Positions 8,789 through 18,523 of a stretch of DNA of 41,574 nt are shown in pieces. The stretch spans positions 43,256 to 84,829 of the forward strand of contig NZ_JALXFV010000004.1 in assembly GCF_023699475.1 (NCBI RefSeq), read 5' to 3'. The notes under the pieces were generated by a model. The model saw only the letters and a program-made list of their open reading frames with translations, ran no database searches and was not told the origin of the DNA. Positions within the stretch are counted from its first letter, which is position 1. Every line of letters starts with the position of its first letter. The position numbers and the translations under genes are program-made. The DNA comes from Halomarina rubra (GTDB lineage: Archaea; Halobacteriota; Halobacteria; Halobacteriales; Haloarculaceae).

Positions 8789-8904
8789 CGCGGTTCGGAG
8801 TTCCCGCCGAGTGCAACGAGCGGGAGCACGGACGACGAGCCGGGCGAGTCGTCCGGAGGGAGCGGAGCGACCGAGAACCACGGTAAAACGAACGGCAGAC
8901 CGCG
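8789..8904. other. Convergent intergenic region with short inverted repeats
   Basis: This gap between two converging gene ends holds purine-rich short inverted repeats (GACGAC/GTCGTC and a GGAGCGGAGCGACC segment). They are of the same style as the hairpins downstream of other genes here. A terminator role is possible but unproven. Confidence 0.3.
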
Positions 8905-9624
8905 TCAGCCGTGCGGGGTGGCGTGAGTCGGTCCGTAGCGCCCGTCGACGACCACGAGGACCACGCTCGCGACCACCAGCGGGACGAGCGTCAGCAGGTA
9001 GGCCGTCAGCGTCGGGCCGGGGTGGACGGCGACCTGGAAGAACGGCAGGTTGTGGCCGGGCCCGAGCGCTATCGCGACCGCTCCGGCGGCGACCGCCAGC
9101 GCACCGCGACGACGACGGGTGAGCAGCCAGCCGACTCCAGCGCCGGCGAGCGCCGTGACGAGGAGGAACTCGACGACGAACCGGAGAGCGACCGCCGGGA
9201 CGTCGACCGCCGCCGTCCGGACGGCACCGTCGACGGTCGGCAGGTAGGGCGCGCCGACCTGGACGAGGGCCACCGTGGGAACGAGCACGAGGACCGACCC
9301 GACGCAGAGTGCGAGGGAGCGACCGAACAGACCGGCGGGAAGCCGTGGCTCGACAGTTCTGAACGCCACGTCGACGAGCGCGCCACCGAGACCGGCGACG
9401 ACGACGCCCACCGGTGCGACGAACCAGATGGGGAGTATCCACAGCGCGTGGAGGACCAGGAAGACGCCACAGCCGACGAGCCCGGCGAGAACGCCCGGCA
9501 GGTAGTTCCACGGCTCGACGTCGGGCGCGAACCGGGTCCACCACGGTCGGGCACCGGCTTCACCGTCGCCCGGCGGTCGTGCCCGTGCCGGGACGGACTC
9601 GCTCCGCTGCTGGTCGTAGTTCAT
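8905..9624 (-). CDS. Integral membrane protein of unknown function (6 helices)
   Basis: A 239-residue protein with a ~40-residue charged N-terminus (MNYDQQRSESVPAR) followed by about six hydrophobic helices, for example YLPGVLAGLVGCGVFLVLHA (~43), FVAPVGVVVAGLGGALVDVAF (~68), LALCVGSVLVLVPTVALVQ (~108) and TAYLLTLVPLVVASVVLVVV near the end. I recognise no enzymatic motif. It is divergent from the methylmalonyl-CoA mutase gene and probably transcribed alone. It is confidently a gene because of coherent membrane topology and codon use; the function is unknown. Confidence 0.75.
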   Translation of the reverse strand: MNYDQQRSESVPARARPPGDGEAGARPWWTRFAPDVEPWNYLPGVLAGLVGCGVFLVLHALWILPIWFVAPVGVVVAGLGGALVDVAFRTVEPRLPAGLFGRSLALCVGSVLVLVPTVALVQVGAPYLPTVDGAVRTAAVDVPAVALRFVVEFLLVTALAGAGVGWLLTRRRRGALAVAAGAVAIALGPGHNLPFFQVAVHPGPTLTAYLLTLVPLVVASVVLVVVDGRYGPTHATPHG

Positions 9625-9770
9625 GACCGCTTCTCTCCTCGGTAGCTACGCCGTGTCGGGGCTTAACACCGTCTCTGCGCCGCCGGGCCGTCCGGGGGTC
9701 CGTCGAGCCCTCCGCGTCGCCTCACCGGCCTGCGTGCCCTCGGGCGACGCGGGCCCCGAGGAGACAACGG

Positions 9771-9775
9771 TATAG
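9771..9775 (+). promoter_or_regulatory. TATA box of the methylmalonyl-CoA mutase gene
   Basis: TATAG centred 26 bp before ATG 9799, giving a leaderless start and supporting that ATG over the in-frame upstream codon at 9775. Confidence 0.55.
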
Positions 9776-9798
9776 TGGCCGGGCGTGAGTCGGTAGGT

Positions 9799-11475
<1,677 letters not shown>

Positions 11476-11503
11476 CCGCCACCTCGGCGTGTAGCCACCA
11501 TGC

Positions 11504-11507
11504 TTTT
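11504..11507 (+). promoter_or_regulatory. TATA-like box before a small ORF
   Basis: A TTTT box inside GCTTTTCC, centred about 26 bp before GTG 11532. The same spacing is seen for the mutase and epimerase genes on either side, supporting a leaderless transcript for the small ORF. Confidence 0.35.
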
Positions 11508-11531
11508 CCCGTCGCTGGCGTGTGTCCCGGC

Positions 11532-11621
11532 GTGTTCGAGACGCTCCCGTTCGTCGGCCTATTGGTCGGTGGGTTCGCCGCGGACCTGTTGCTCACGCCG
11601 TCTGGCGACGACTCGCCGTGA
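11532..11621 (+). CDS. Putative 29-residue leaderless small protein
   Basis: A GTG-initiated 29-codon frame between the mutase and epimerase genes. It would encode a hydrophobic peptide (core FVGLLVGGFAADLLLTP) with an acidic tail, compatible with a single membrane segment or amphipathic helix. Support comes from a TATA-like box at the leaderless distance and from G/C-ending codons typical of the neighbours. I know of no family. It could also be a spacer frame open by chance, given its length. Confidence 0.35.
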   Translation: MFETLPFVGLLVGGFAADLLLTPSGDDSP

Positions 11622-11643
11622 CCGAACCACGCCGCCACGACGC

Positions 11644-11648
11644 TTATT
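11644..11648 (+). promoter_or_regulatory. TATA-like box of the epimerase gene
   Basis: TTATT within GCTTATTGT, centred 27 bp before ATG 11673. It suggests the epimerase has its own promoter rather than relying only on read-through from the mutase gene. Confidence 0.5.
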
Positions 11649-11672
11649 GTCCCCTCGGGCGCACCACGGGGT

Positions 11673-12059
11673 ATGCAGTTCCACCACGCCGGAATCGCCA
11701 CGACCGACTCGGACGCGCTGGCGTCGCTGTTCTCGACGCTGTTCGAGACGCGGGTCGTCCACGAGGAGATGTTCGGCGACCTCTACGTCCAGTTCCTCGA
11801 CGTGGGCGACGGCTACTTCGAACTCCTCGAACCGACCGACGAGGGGACCGTCCAGCGGTACCTGGAGAAGAACGGCCCCGGCATCCACCACCTCGCGATG
11901 GCGACCGAGAACATGCCCCGAACGCTCCAGCGCGTCCGCGACCAGGGCGTCGAACTCATCGACGAGGAGCCACGCCCCGGCGCGTGGGGCCACGAGGTCG
12001 CGTTCTGTCACCCCGCCTCGACGGGCGGTATCCTCGTCGAGTTCGTTAGTGAACACTGA
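11673..12059 (+). CDS. mce: Methylmalonyl-CoA epimerase
   Basis: A 128-residue glyoxalase/VOC-fold protein that racemises (S)- and (R)-methylmalonyl-CoA. It has the two beta-alpha-beta-beta-beta units, metal-ligand histidine in MQFHHAGIATTD at the N-terminus, ELLEPTDEGTVQRYLEKNGPGIHHLAM at about 50-75 with the second metal-binding histidines, and GGILVEFVSEH at the C-terminus with the final glutamate ligand. The length (about 130-140 in the family) is normal. Its position directly downstream of the mutase large subunit supports the assignment over other VOC enzymes. Confidence 0.92.
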   Translation: MQFHHAGIATTDSDALASLFSTLFETRVVHEEMFGDLYVQFLDVGDGYFELLEPTDEGTVQRYLEKNGPGIHHLAMATENMPRTLQRVRDQGVELIDEEPRPGAWGHEVAFCHPASTGGILVEFVSEH

Positions 12060-12145
12060 GTCCTCGCCGTCGTGTAGGTCTCTGTATCAGACGTAAATCA
12101 TAAACGAAAGATAGTTGGTCACGATTCACGGACGGCCGGCTGTCA

Positions 12146-14290
12146 ATGCGACGACGTACCTTCCTGACGGCGCTCGGTGTGACGGGCGCGGCATCGCTCG
12201 GGGCGACCGGCGCGGCCCGGACCGTGCTCGCACAGTCGAGCGACACCATCGAGCCGCTCATGTTCGACTCGACGGCGAGTCTCCTGAACGCGAACGGCGA
12301 ACCGCTGACCGACGACTCGGTCGTCGCGGTGTGGGCCGAACCCACGGCGTTCAACGTCGACGAGGACGGCGACGGCGACGCCGTCTCCTACCCCGACGGG
12401 ACGCCGATTCCGCTCGTCGCCAGCGCAGGTGGCGTCGTCGCCTTCGGTGCGCCCATCGGGCAGGACGACACGGACTTCAACTACGGTAACGAGGAGTTCC
12501 TCCTCAACGTGCTGGACGCCGAGACCGGTGGGTCCGGTACCATCGCGTTCGACTACGGCCACGACCAGTTCTACGGGCCGTGGACGTTCGAGGCGTTCCT
12601 CGGCTACGCGGAGGACGACGGCTACGACGTGAACTGGACGGAGACGCTCGCCGACGACCTCCCCGACAGCGACGTCGCCGTCGTCACCTCCCCCAGCGAG
12701 GCGTTCACGCAGTCGGAACTCGACGCCGTGAGCGCGTTCGTCGCCGACGGCGGCACCCTGCTCCTGTTCGACCAGTCTGATTTCCGGAACTTCGACGCGA
12801 CGGACAACGCCAACGCGGTCGCGGCCGCGGCGGGCGCACCGTTCCGGTTTAATGACGACCAGGTGCTCGACGCCGAGAACAACGTCGGCCCCGACTTCAT
12901 CCCCACCACGTCGAAGTTCAACGACGCGTTCGACTACTTCGCCGACCGCGAGGGCCTGGGTTTCGAACTCGACCGCGAGGCGACCTACCCCGTCGAGGTC
13001 GTCGAGGTCACCGACGGCGACACCGTCGACGTCCGTTTCGAGGGCGGCCAGACCGAAGCCATCCGTATCCTCGGCATCGACACGCCCGAGAAACCGAGCG
13101 CCGCGTTCGCAGAACGCACCCAGGAGTGGGAGGGGATCGAATCCCTCGACTACCTCCAAGAGCAGGGCCTCGCCGCGACGGCCTACGCCGAGGGCGAACT
13201 CCCCGCCGGGTCGACGGTCGACCTCACCTTCGACGAGAACGAACCGGTTCGCGACGAGTTCGGGCGCGTCCTCGGGTACCTCACCTACGACGCCGACGGC
13301 TCCGGTACTCGGGACACGCTCTACAACGAGCAGGTCGTCCGCGACGGGTTCGCTCGCGTCTACGACTCCGGGTTGGGTCGCCACGACCAGTTCCTCGCCG
13401 CGGAGTTCGAGGCGCGTGCGGCCGGGAAGGGTCTCTGGTCGGGCAGCGAACTGCCCGCTCCCGAGGTCCGCAACGACTCCGTCGAATCGCTGTACGTCCC
13501 GCGAGCGGCGGCCGTCGAGAGCGCTACCGGGCGACTCGACGAGCGAGTGCCCGTTCGTGCCAGCGAGACCGCCTCGATACCGAACGCGCCGCTCGTCGGC
13601 GTCGACCAGCAGGCTGGCGTCGCGATGGTCGGGTCGCCGTTCGTCGACGAGTCCTACGAGGCAGCGGAGGACTACCCCGTCGACACGAGCGAGTACGACA
13701 ACTTCGCGTTCCTCACCCACCTCGCCGACAGACTCGCCGAGCGCGAGGGCACGCCCGTCGTCGACGGCGGTCACGGGCAGTTCGGTGCGGGCTACGCGCT
13801 CTCGGCGGAGGACGCCGCCTACTACAAGCGCTACCTCGAAGGCGTCGGCCTGGGGTTGCAGGGCGTCAACGACGTCACCGGCGGGTTCGGTGCCGACCTC
13901 CTCTCGCGGGCGAGCGTCTACCTCCTGACCGCGCCCGCCGACCCGTTCACCGACGCCGAACTCGCCGCGCTCCAGTCGTTCCGCGACGACGGCGGTGCGG
14001 TCGTCCTGCTCGGCGGCGACGTGCCACAGAGCGCCCGCGAGAACCTGAACGCGGTCGCCGAAGCGCTCTGCTCGGACCTCCGTCTCGGCGACGCCGTCAC
14101 GGACACGACGAACAACGTGAACGACGACCCGGCGGTGCCTACGACGTCGAACTTCGACACGTGGTTCCGCCTGTTCGACGCCTACGACGGCGACACCGAC
14201 TACAAGGGCGCGCGCGGCGGCCCCGGCGTGCCCGGCTGTGAGGGCCGACGGACCGCCGCGGGCAACGGGAAGAAGAAGGGCAAGCAGTAA
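12146..14290 (+). CDS. Secreted SNase-type nuclease embedded between two copies of a GATase/DUF4350-like domain
   Basis: A 714-residue exported protein. Residues 1-30 are a Tat signal (MRRRTFLTALG, ending near LAQ). Residues ~281-433 are a thermonuclease domain: VTDGDTVDV, then R307, D312 and E315 in IRILGIDTPE with the spacing of staphylococcal nuclease R35/D40/E43, and R374 in DEFGR matching R87. It is flanked by two related domains (~35-265 and ~445-685). Each has a (Y/G)GHxQF block, a line reading VVTSPSEAFTQSELDAVSAF or TAPADPFTDAELAALQSF, a DGG(T/A) strand, and a final P-TTS-(K/N)-F. They look like ThuA/GATase-type folds. The C-terminus is lysine/glycine-rich. It probably hydrolyses extracellular nucleic acid, with binding roles for the flanking domains (inference). 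Confidence 0.85.
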   Translation: MRRRTFLTALGVTGAASLGATGAARTVLAQSSDTIEPLMFDSTASLLNANGEPLTDDSVVAVWAEPTAFNVDEDGDGDAVSYPDGTPIPLVASAGGVVAFGAPIGQDDTDFNYGNEEFLLNVLDAETGGSGTIAFDYGHDQFYGPWTFEAFLGYAEDDGYDVNWTETLADDLPDSDVAVVTSPSEAFTQSELDAVSAFVADGGTLLLFDQSDFRNFDATDNANAVAAAAGAPFRFNDDQVLDAENNVGPDFIPTTSKFNDAFDYFADREGLGFELDREATYPVEVVEVTDGDTVDVRFEGGQTEAIRILGIDTPEKPSAAFAERTQEWEGIESLDYLQEQGLAATAYAEGELPAGSTVDLTFDENEPVRDEFGRVLGYLTYDADGSGTRDTLYNEQVVRDGFARVYDSGLGRHDQFLAAEFEARAAGKGLWSGSELPAPEVRNDSVESLYVPRAAAVESATGRLDERVPVRASETASIPNAPLVGVDQQAGVAMVGSPFVDESYEAAEDYPVDTSEYDNFAFLTHLADRLAEREGTPVVDGGHGQFGAGYALSAEDAAYYKRYLEGVGLGLQGVNDVTGGFGADLLSRASVYLLTAPADPFTDAELAALQSFRDDGGAVVLLGGDVPQSARENLNAVAEALCSDLRLGDAVTDTTNNVNDDPAVPTTSNFDTWFRLFDAYDGDTDYKGARGGPGVPGCEGRRTAAGNGKKKGKQ

Positions 14291-14310
14291 GCGGTCGCCC
14301 CGAACCGGCG

Positions 14311-14913
14311 CTACCGTTCGTCGAACCACTCCTCGGCTCGCTTCTGGGCGGCGTCGTCGACTCGACTAGGAGCGTCGCGGAACCACGCCGCACCGTGTAG
14401 TTCACCCGGTTGCACTCGTATCTCACCGCCCGCGTAGTCGGCGTCGAAGAAGACGAACAGCATGTGACACACCCGGTCGTCGTCGGGGGCCGTACACCGT
14501 CGCGTCGCGTGCTCGACACGGAACAGGTCCGTCACCTCGCAGTCGACGCCGGTCTCTTCGCGAACCTCGCGGACGGCAGCCTCCTCGAACGTCTCGTCGG
14601 CCTCTCGGCCGCCACCGGCGACGCCCCACGAGTGGAGGTCGCGGTTGAGAATCATGAGCGCGCGCTCCTCGTCGGGGTCGGGCGCTGCGCTCTCGGGCAT
14701 CGACTCGGTGAGCGCGGCGAACTGCTCGGCGGTGCGCGTGACCCAGCAGTAGCCGCCGCCGACGTAGCCCGCCCTGGACAGGTCGGCGAACTCCTCGAAC
14801 TCCTCCGGTGGGGACTCCCAGCGTTTCTCAACGAGTTCGACACCGTCCGTGCCGTACTCCTCCAGCAGTCGCTCGTGACGGCGCTCGACCGTCTCGCGGT
14901 TGATGTGGGCCAT
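14311..14913 (-). CDS. Nudix hydrolase
   Basis: A 200-residue protein with a complete Nudix box at residues 101-123: G, five residues, E107, seven residues, then REVREETGV, including the metal-binding REVxEE glutamates. It hydrolyses a nucleoside-diphosphate-linked substrate, which cannot be named. The N-terminal ~80 residues (MAHINRETVERRHERLLEEYG) form a helical extension found in haloarchaeal members, and HSWGVAGGG precedes the box. It lies convergent to the nuclease gene, with 20 bp between stops, and 30 bp downstream of the nitronate monooxygenase-like gene on the same strand, so the two may be co-transcribed. Confidence 0.88.
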   Translation of the reverse strand: MAHINRETVERRHERLLEEYGTDGVELVEKRWESPPEEFEEFADLSRAGYVGGGYCWVTRTAEQFAALTESMPESAAPDPDEERALMILNRDLHSWGVAGGGREADETFEEAAVREVREETGVDCEVTDLFRVEHATRRCTAPDDDRVCHMLFVFFDADYAGGEIRVQPGELHGAAWFRDAPSRVDDAAQKRAEEWFDER

Positions 14914-14943
14914 GGGGTTCTCAGCAGAGCTATCGACGGTACT

Positions 14944-15948
14944 TCACTCGCTCGAAAGTCGGCCGAGGGTCGCCTCGGCGTCCGCGGCGAGTGCTTCGAC
15001 GACCGTTCCGGCCGGCGGGACGTCCTGGATTCCGCCGACCCCCTGTCCGGCGTACAGAGCCATCGCCTCGACGTCGCCCTCGGTCGTGGGCGTCGGCGGG
15101 TCGTCGTCGTAGCGTTCGATCTCGTACTCGCCGACTCGGGCGACGAACTCGCCCTCGTTCGGACGCGTTCCCGGGGCCGGCCGACCGGCCCGCTCCCACG
15201 TCTCGACGGTCGAGTTCCGGAGCACCCGGTGGTCCCGTCCGGGCCACCCACCGTCGAAGCAGTCCGTTCGGACCGTCTCGTCGCCGTCCGCGGCCAGCAG
15301 TCGGTCGCGGTAGACGGGGTGGCTCGCCGCTTCGGCCGTCGCGACGAACCGCGTCCCGAGGTACGCGCCGTCCGCACCGAGCGCGAGCGCAGCAGCCACG
15401 CCTCGACCGTCCGTGATGCCGCCCGCGGCGAGCACCGGGACGTCGACCGCGTCGACAACCTGCGGGACGAGCGCCATCGTCGAACTCTCGCTGTCGAGGT
15501 GGCCGCCAGCCTCCGCGCCCTGCGCGACGACGGTGTCGACCCCGGCCTCGGCGGCCGCACGGGCGTCCTCGGGGGTTCCGACCATCGCGACCGCGAGCGC
15601 GTCGGCGTCGTGGACGCGCTCGACGTACGGTGTGGGGTCGCCGAACGAGAACGCGACGACCGAGACACCGGCGTCGAGACACACAGCGAGGTGGTCGTCG
15701 GTCGGGTACCGCGTCGTCGCGTCGTCGAGGACGAGGTTGACGGCGAACGGTTCGTCGGTCAGGGCGGCGGTCTCTGCTATCGCGCGTTCCGCGGCCTCCG
15801 GCGAGCGCCACGTCACGGCGAGACTCCCGAGGCCGCCCGCCGACGAGACCGCCGCGGCGAGTTCCGGGCAGGTGACGCTCCCGACAGGGGCCTGGACGAC
15901 GGGGTGGGTCACCCCCACCATCTCGGTGAAACGGGTACTGAGCGCCAT
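14944..15948 (-). CDS. Nitronate monooxygenase-like FMN enzyme (2-nitropropane dioxygenase family)
   Basis: A 334-residue TIM-barrel FMN protein. Residues 1-35 carry MVGVTHPVVQAPVGSVTCPELAAAVSSAGGLGSL, and VVAQGAEAGGHLD near residue 140 is the family flavin/catalytic signature with its histidine. VPVLAAGGITDGRGVAAALALGADGAYLGTRF near 185 is the phosphate-binding region. Such enzymes oxidise alkyl nitronates; related sequences are used in lipid metabolism, so the substrate is open. The start is ATG 15948; a 9-residue upstream extension in the same frame looks non-coding. It is upstream of the Nudix gene and probably in one operon with it. Confidence 0.87.
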   Translation of the reverse strand: MALSTRFTEMVGVTHPVVQAPVGSVTCPELAAAVSSAGGLGSLAVTWRSPEAAERAIAETAALTDEPFAVNLVLDDATTRYPTDDHLAVCLDAGVSVVAFSFGDPTPYVERVHDADALAVAMVGTPEDARAAAEAGVDTVVAQGAEAGGHLDSESSTMALVPQVVDAVDVPVLAAGGITDGRGVAAALALGADGAYLGTRFVATAEAASHPVYRDRLLAADGDETVRTDCFDGGWPGRDHRVLRNSTVETWERAGRPAPGTRPNEGEFVARVGEYEIERYDDDPPTPTTEGDVEAMALYAGQGVGGIQDVPPAGTVVEALAADAEATLGRLSSE

Positions 15949-16004
15949 GGTTCCCCGTTCACCGACGGTCGTCAAAAGGGTACGTCCGGGCGCTCGCTCG
16001 ACGC

Positions 16005-16649
16005 TTACTCCGGGGCGGGGCCGAACGACTCGACCTTCGCGGCGTCGGTGTCGAAACCGTGTTCGGCGAGCGCCTCGGTCGCCTGCTCGACGAAGTCGGC
16101 GAAGCCGTAGACGAACGCCTGCTCGTCGCCCGCGGTTTCGGCGAGCGCGCGCGTCAGATTCTCGTCGGTCGAGACGAGGGTGACCGTCGCGCCCGCCTCC
16201 GAGAGTGTCGACAGTCGAGACTCGTGGAGCGGGTCGTCGTCGCGGTAGACGACGGTCGCGTCGTTGCCCTCGGAGAGCGCACGTTCGGCGATGCCGACGG
16301 CCGCACCGACGCCCGGCCCGCCCGCGAGGACGAGCGCGTGCGGTTCGCCGTCGTAGTGGGCGTCGCCGAACGGCCCGGCGACGGTGACGGTGTCCTCGAC
16401 TTCGAGGCCGGCGAGACGCTTGCCGACGACGCTCTCGGGGTCGTAGGTGAGCGTGACTTCGAGGGTGTCGTCGGCGTCGGGCGAGGAGAGGGTGTAGAAG
16501 CGCGACTCGACCTCGCCGTCGACCTCGACGCCGAGGCGGACGAACTGGCCGGGGAGGGCGCTGAAACCCTCGGGGGTGGCGAGTTCGAGGGCGACGGCGT
16601 CGGTTCCGACGGAGTGAACGGCGACCACGGTGGTCTCGGTCTGGTCCAT
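16005..16649 (-). CDS. FNR-like FAD/NAD(P) oxidoreductase
   Basis: A 214-residue protein of the ferredoxin-NADP reductase fold. The FAD domain has PGQFVRLGVEV (~33) and the flavin motif RFYTLSSPD (~50). The nucleotide domain has HALVLAGGPGVGAAVGIAERAL (~105) and a late FVYGFADFVEQATEAL block. It lacks a C-terminal iron-sulfur domain and ends in FGPAPE. It could pass electrons between NAD(P)H and ferredoxin. It is divergent from korAB, which makes reduced ferredoxin, so a joint redox role is plausible but not shown. Confidence 0.83.
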   Translation of the reverse strand: MDQTETTVVAVHSVGTDAVALELATPEGFSALPGQFVRLGVEVDGEVESRFYTLSSPDADDTLEVTLTYDPESVVGKRLAGLEVEDTVTVAGPFGDAHYDGEPHALVLAGGPGVGAAVGIAERALSEGNDATVVYRDDDPLHESRLSTLSEAGATVTLVSTDENLTRALAETAGDEQAFVYGFADFVEQATEALAEHGFDTDAAKVESFGPAPE

Positions 16650-16759
16650 GCCTCCTGTGCGTTCGTCCGGTTCGAAGGTGTGTCGGTCCGAGAAAGTGGA
16701 CGTGTGCGTTCGCTATTCAGAACTCTTTTGCGGTGTCGCGGGGTAGCCTCGCGGTACGT

Positions 16760-18523
16760 ATGCCTGCGGACCTCAACTGGGCCATCGGCGGGGAGGCTGG
16801 CGATGGTATCGACTCGACTGGGAAGATCTTCGCCCAGGCGTTGTCGCGTGCTGGTCGCCACGTCTTCACCTCGAAGGACTTCGCCTCCCGAATCCGCGGC
16901 GGGTACACCGCCTACAAGATTCGCACGAGTGTCGACCGCGTCGAGAGCGTCGTCGACCGACTAGACATCCTCATCGCGCTGACTCAGCGCACCGTCGAGG
17001 AGAACATGGACGAGCTCCACGAGGGCTCGGTCATTATCTACGACGGCGAGCGCACCACGATGCAGGACCTCGAGATTCCCGACGAGATGGTCGGCCTCGA
17101 CGTCCCCCTCAAATCGCTCGCGGAAGACGCGGGCGGTGCCATCATGCGCAACATCGTCGCGCTCGGCGCGGCGTGTGAGGCGACGAACTTCGACGTCGCA
17201 TTCCTCGACGAGTCGCTCAACAAGCGCTTCGGCGCGAAAGGCGAGTCCATCGTCGAGAACAACAAGAAGGCCGCCCGACTTGGCCAGGAGTACGTCGAGG
17301 AGCACTTCGACCTCGACACCGACTACGACCTCGACACGACCGACGAGGACTACGTCCTGCTCAACGGCGACGAGGCCATCGGCATGGGTGCCCTCGCCGC
17401 TGGCTGTCGCTTCTACGCCGGCTACCCCATCACCCCCGCGACGAACGTGATGGAGTACCTGACGGGCCGCATCGAGGAGTACGGCGGCGGCGTCGTCCAG
17501 GCCGAGGACGAACTGTCGGCCATCAACATGGCGCTCGGCGCGGCGCGCGCCGGTGCCCGTTCGATGACCGCGACCTCCGGGCCGGGTATCGACCTGATGA
17601 CCGAGACGTTCGGTCTCGTCGCGACCACGGAGACCCCGCTGGTCATCGTCGACGTGATGCGCTCGGGCCCCTCGACCGGGATGCCGACCAAGCAGGAACA
17701 GGGCGACCTGAACATGCTCCTGTACGGTGGCCACGGCGAGATTCCACGCTTCGTGGTCGCGCCGACGACGGTCTCGGAGTGCTTCTGGAAGACCGTCGAG
17801 GCGTTCAACTACGCCGAGAAGTACCAGACGCCCGTCTACCTCGTCGCCGACCTCGCGATGGCGGTCACCGAACAGACGTTCCCGCCCGAGGAGTTCGACA
17901 TGGACGCCGTCGAGGTCGACCGCGGCAAGGTCGTCGCCGACGACGCCATCGACGAGTGGCAGAACGAGAAGGGCCAGTTCCAGCCCCACCTCGCCACCGA
18001 GGACGGCGTCTCCCCGCGTGCGTTCCCCGGCCAGGCCGGCGGCGCACACATGACGACCGGTCTCGAACACGACGCCCTCGGTCGCCGGACCGAGGAGGAG
18101 GAGGTCCGCCTCGAACAGGTCGACAAACGGACCCGGAAGGTCGAGACGGCGCGAGAGCAGGAGGACTGGGACTACCGCGAGTTCGGCGATGCCGACTCCG
18201 AGAAGCTCGTCATCTCGTGGGGCTCGAACGAGGGGCCGATGCGCGAGGCGATGGAGTTCCTCGAAGAGGACGGCGTGAACGTCCGGTTCATCTCCGTCCC
18301 GTACATGTTCCCGCGTCCGGACCTCACCGAGGAGGTCGAGGCCGCAGACGAGGTCATCGTCGTCGAGTGTAACGCGACGGGGCAGTTCGCCGACGTCGTC
18401 GAACACGACACGCTCACCCGTGTCACGCGCGTCAACAAGTACAACGGTGTCCGCTTCAAGGCCGACGAACTGGCCGAAGAAATCAAGCAAGCGCTCGGCG
18501 AGAGCGCGGAGGTGACCGCATGA
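16760..18523 (+). CDS. korA: 2-oxoacid:ferredoxin oxidoreductase, alpha subunit (fused gamma-alpha)
   Basis: A 587-residue subunit of the enzyme that decarboxylates a 2-oxoacid (2-oxoglutarate for Kor) to acyl-CoA and reduces ferredoxin. Residues ~5-185 form the gamma domain (IGGEAGDGIDSTGKIFAQAL, then SRIRGGYTAYKIR). Residues ~205-585 form the alpha pyrimidine-binding domain with YPITPATNVMEYL and TATSGPGIDLMTETFGL, then MPTKQEQGDLNM. The gamma-alpha fusion is the usual archaeal/bacterial KorA layout. The start is ATG 16760; in-frame codons upstream fall in the promoter. The stop overlaps the korB start by 4 bp, indicating translational coupling. Confidence 0.93.
   Translation: MPADLNWAIGGEAGDGIDSTGKIFAQALSRAGRHVFTSKDFASRIRGGYTAYKIRTSVDRVESVVDRLDILIALTQRTVEENMDELHEGSVIIYDGERTTMQDLEIPDEMVGLDVPLKSLAEDAGGAIMRNIVALGAACEATNFDVAFLDESLNKRFGAKGESIVENNKKAARLGQEYVEEHFDLDTDYDLDTTDEDYVLLNGDEAIGMGALAAGCRFYAGYPITPATNVMEYLTGRIEEYGGGVVQAEDELSAINMALGAARAGARSMTATSGPGIDLMTETFGLVATTETPLVIVDVMRSGPSTGMPTKQEQGDLNMLLYGGHGEIPRFVVAPTTVSECFWKTVEAFNYAEKYQTPVYLVADLAMAVTEQTFPPEEFDMDAVEVDRGKVVADDAIDEWQNEKGQFQPHLATEDGVSPRAFPGQAGGAHMTTGLEHDALGRRTEEEEVRLEQVDKRTRKVETAREQEDWDYREFGDADSEKLVISWGSNEGPMREAMEFLEEDGVNVRFISVPYMFPRPDLTEEVEAADEVIVVECNATGQFADVVEHDTLTRVTRVNKYNGVRFKADELAEEIKQALGESAEVTA

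Noticed and set aside
12143-14329. 728-codon frame antisense to the secreted nuclease gene
   Set aside because: Long only because of GC-rich codon bias on the other strand; the sense frame has a Tat signal and the SNase catalytic set.
14410-16110. 566-codon rightward frame over the Nudix and monooxygenase genes
   Set aside because: Low-complexity Arg-rich shadow; the minus-strand frames contain a complete Nudix box and an NMO signature.
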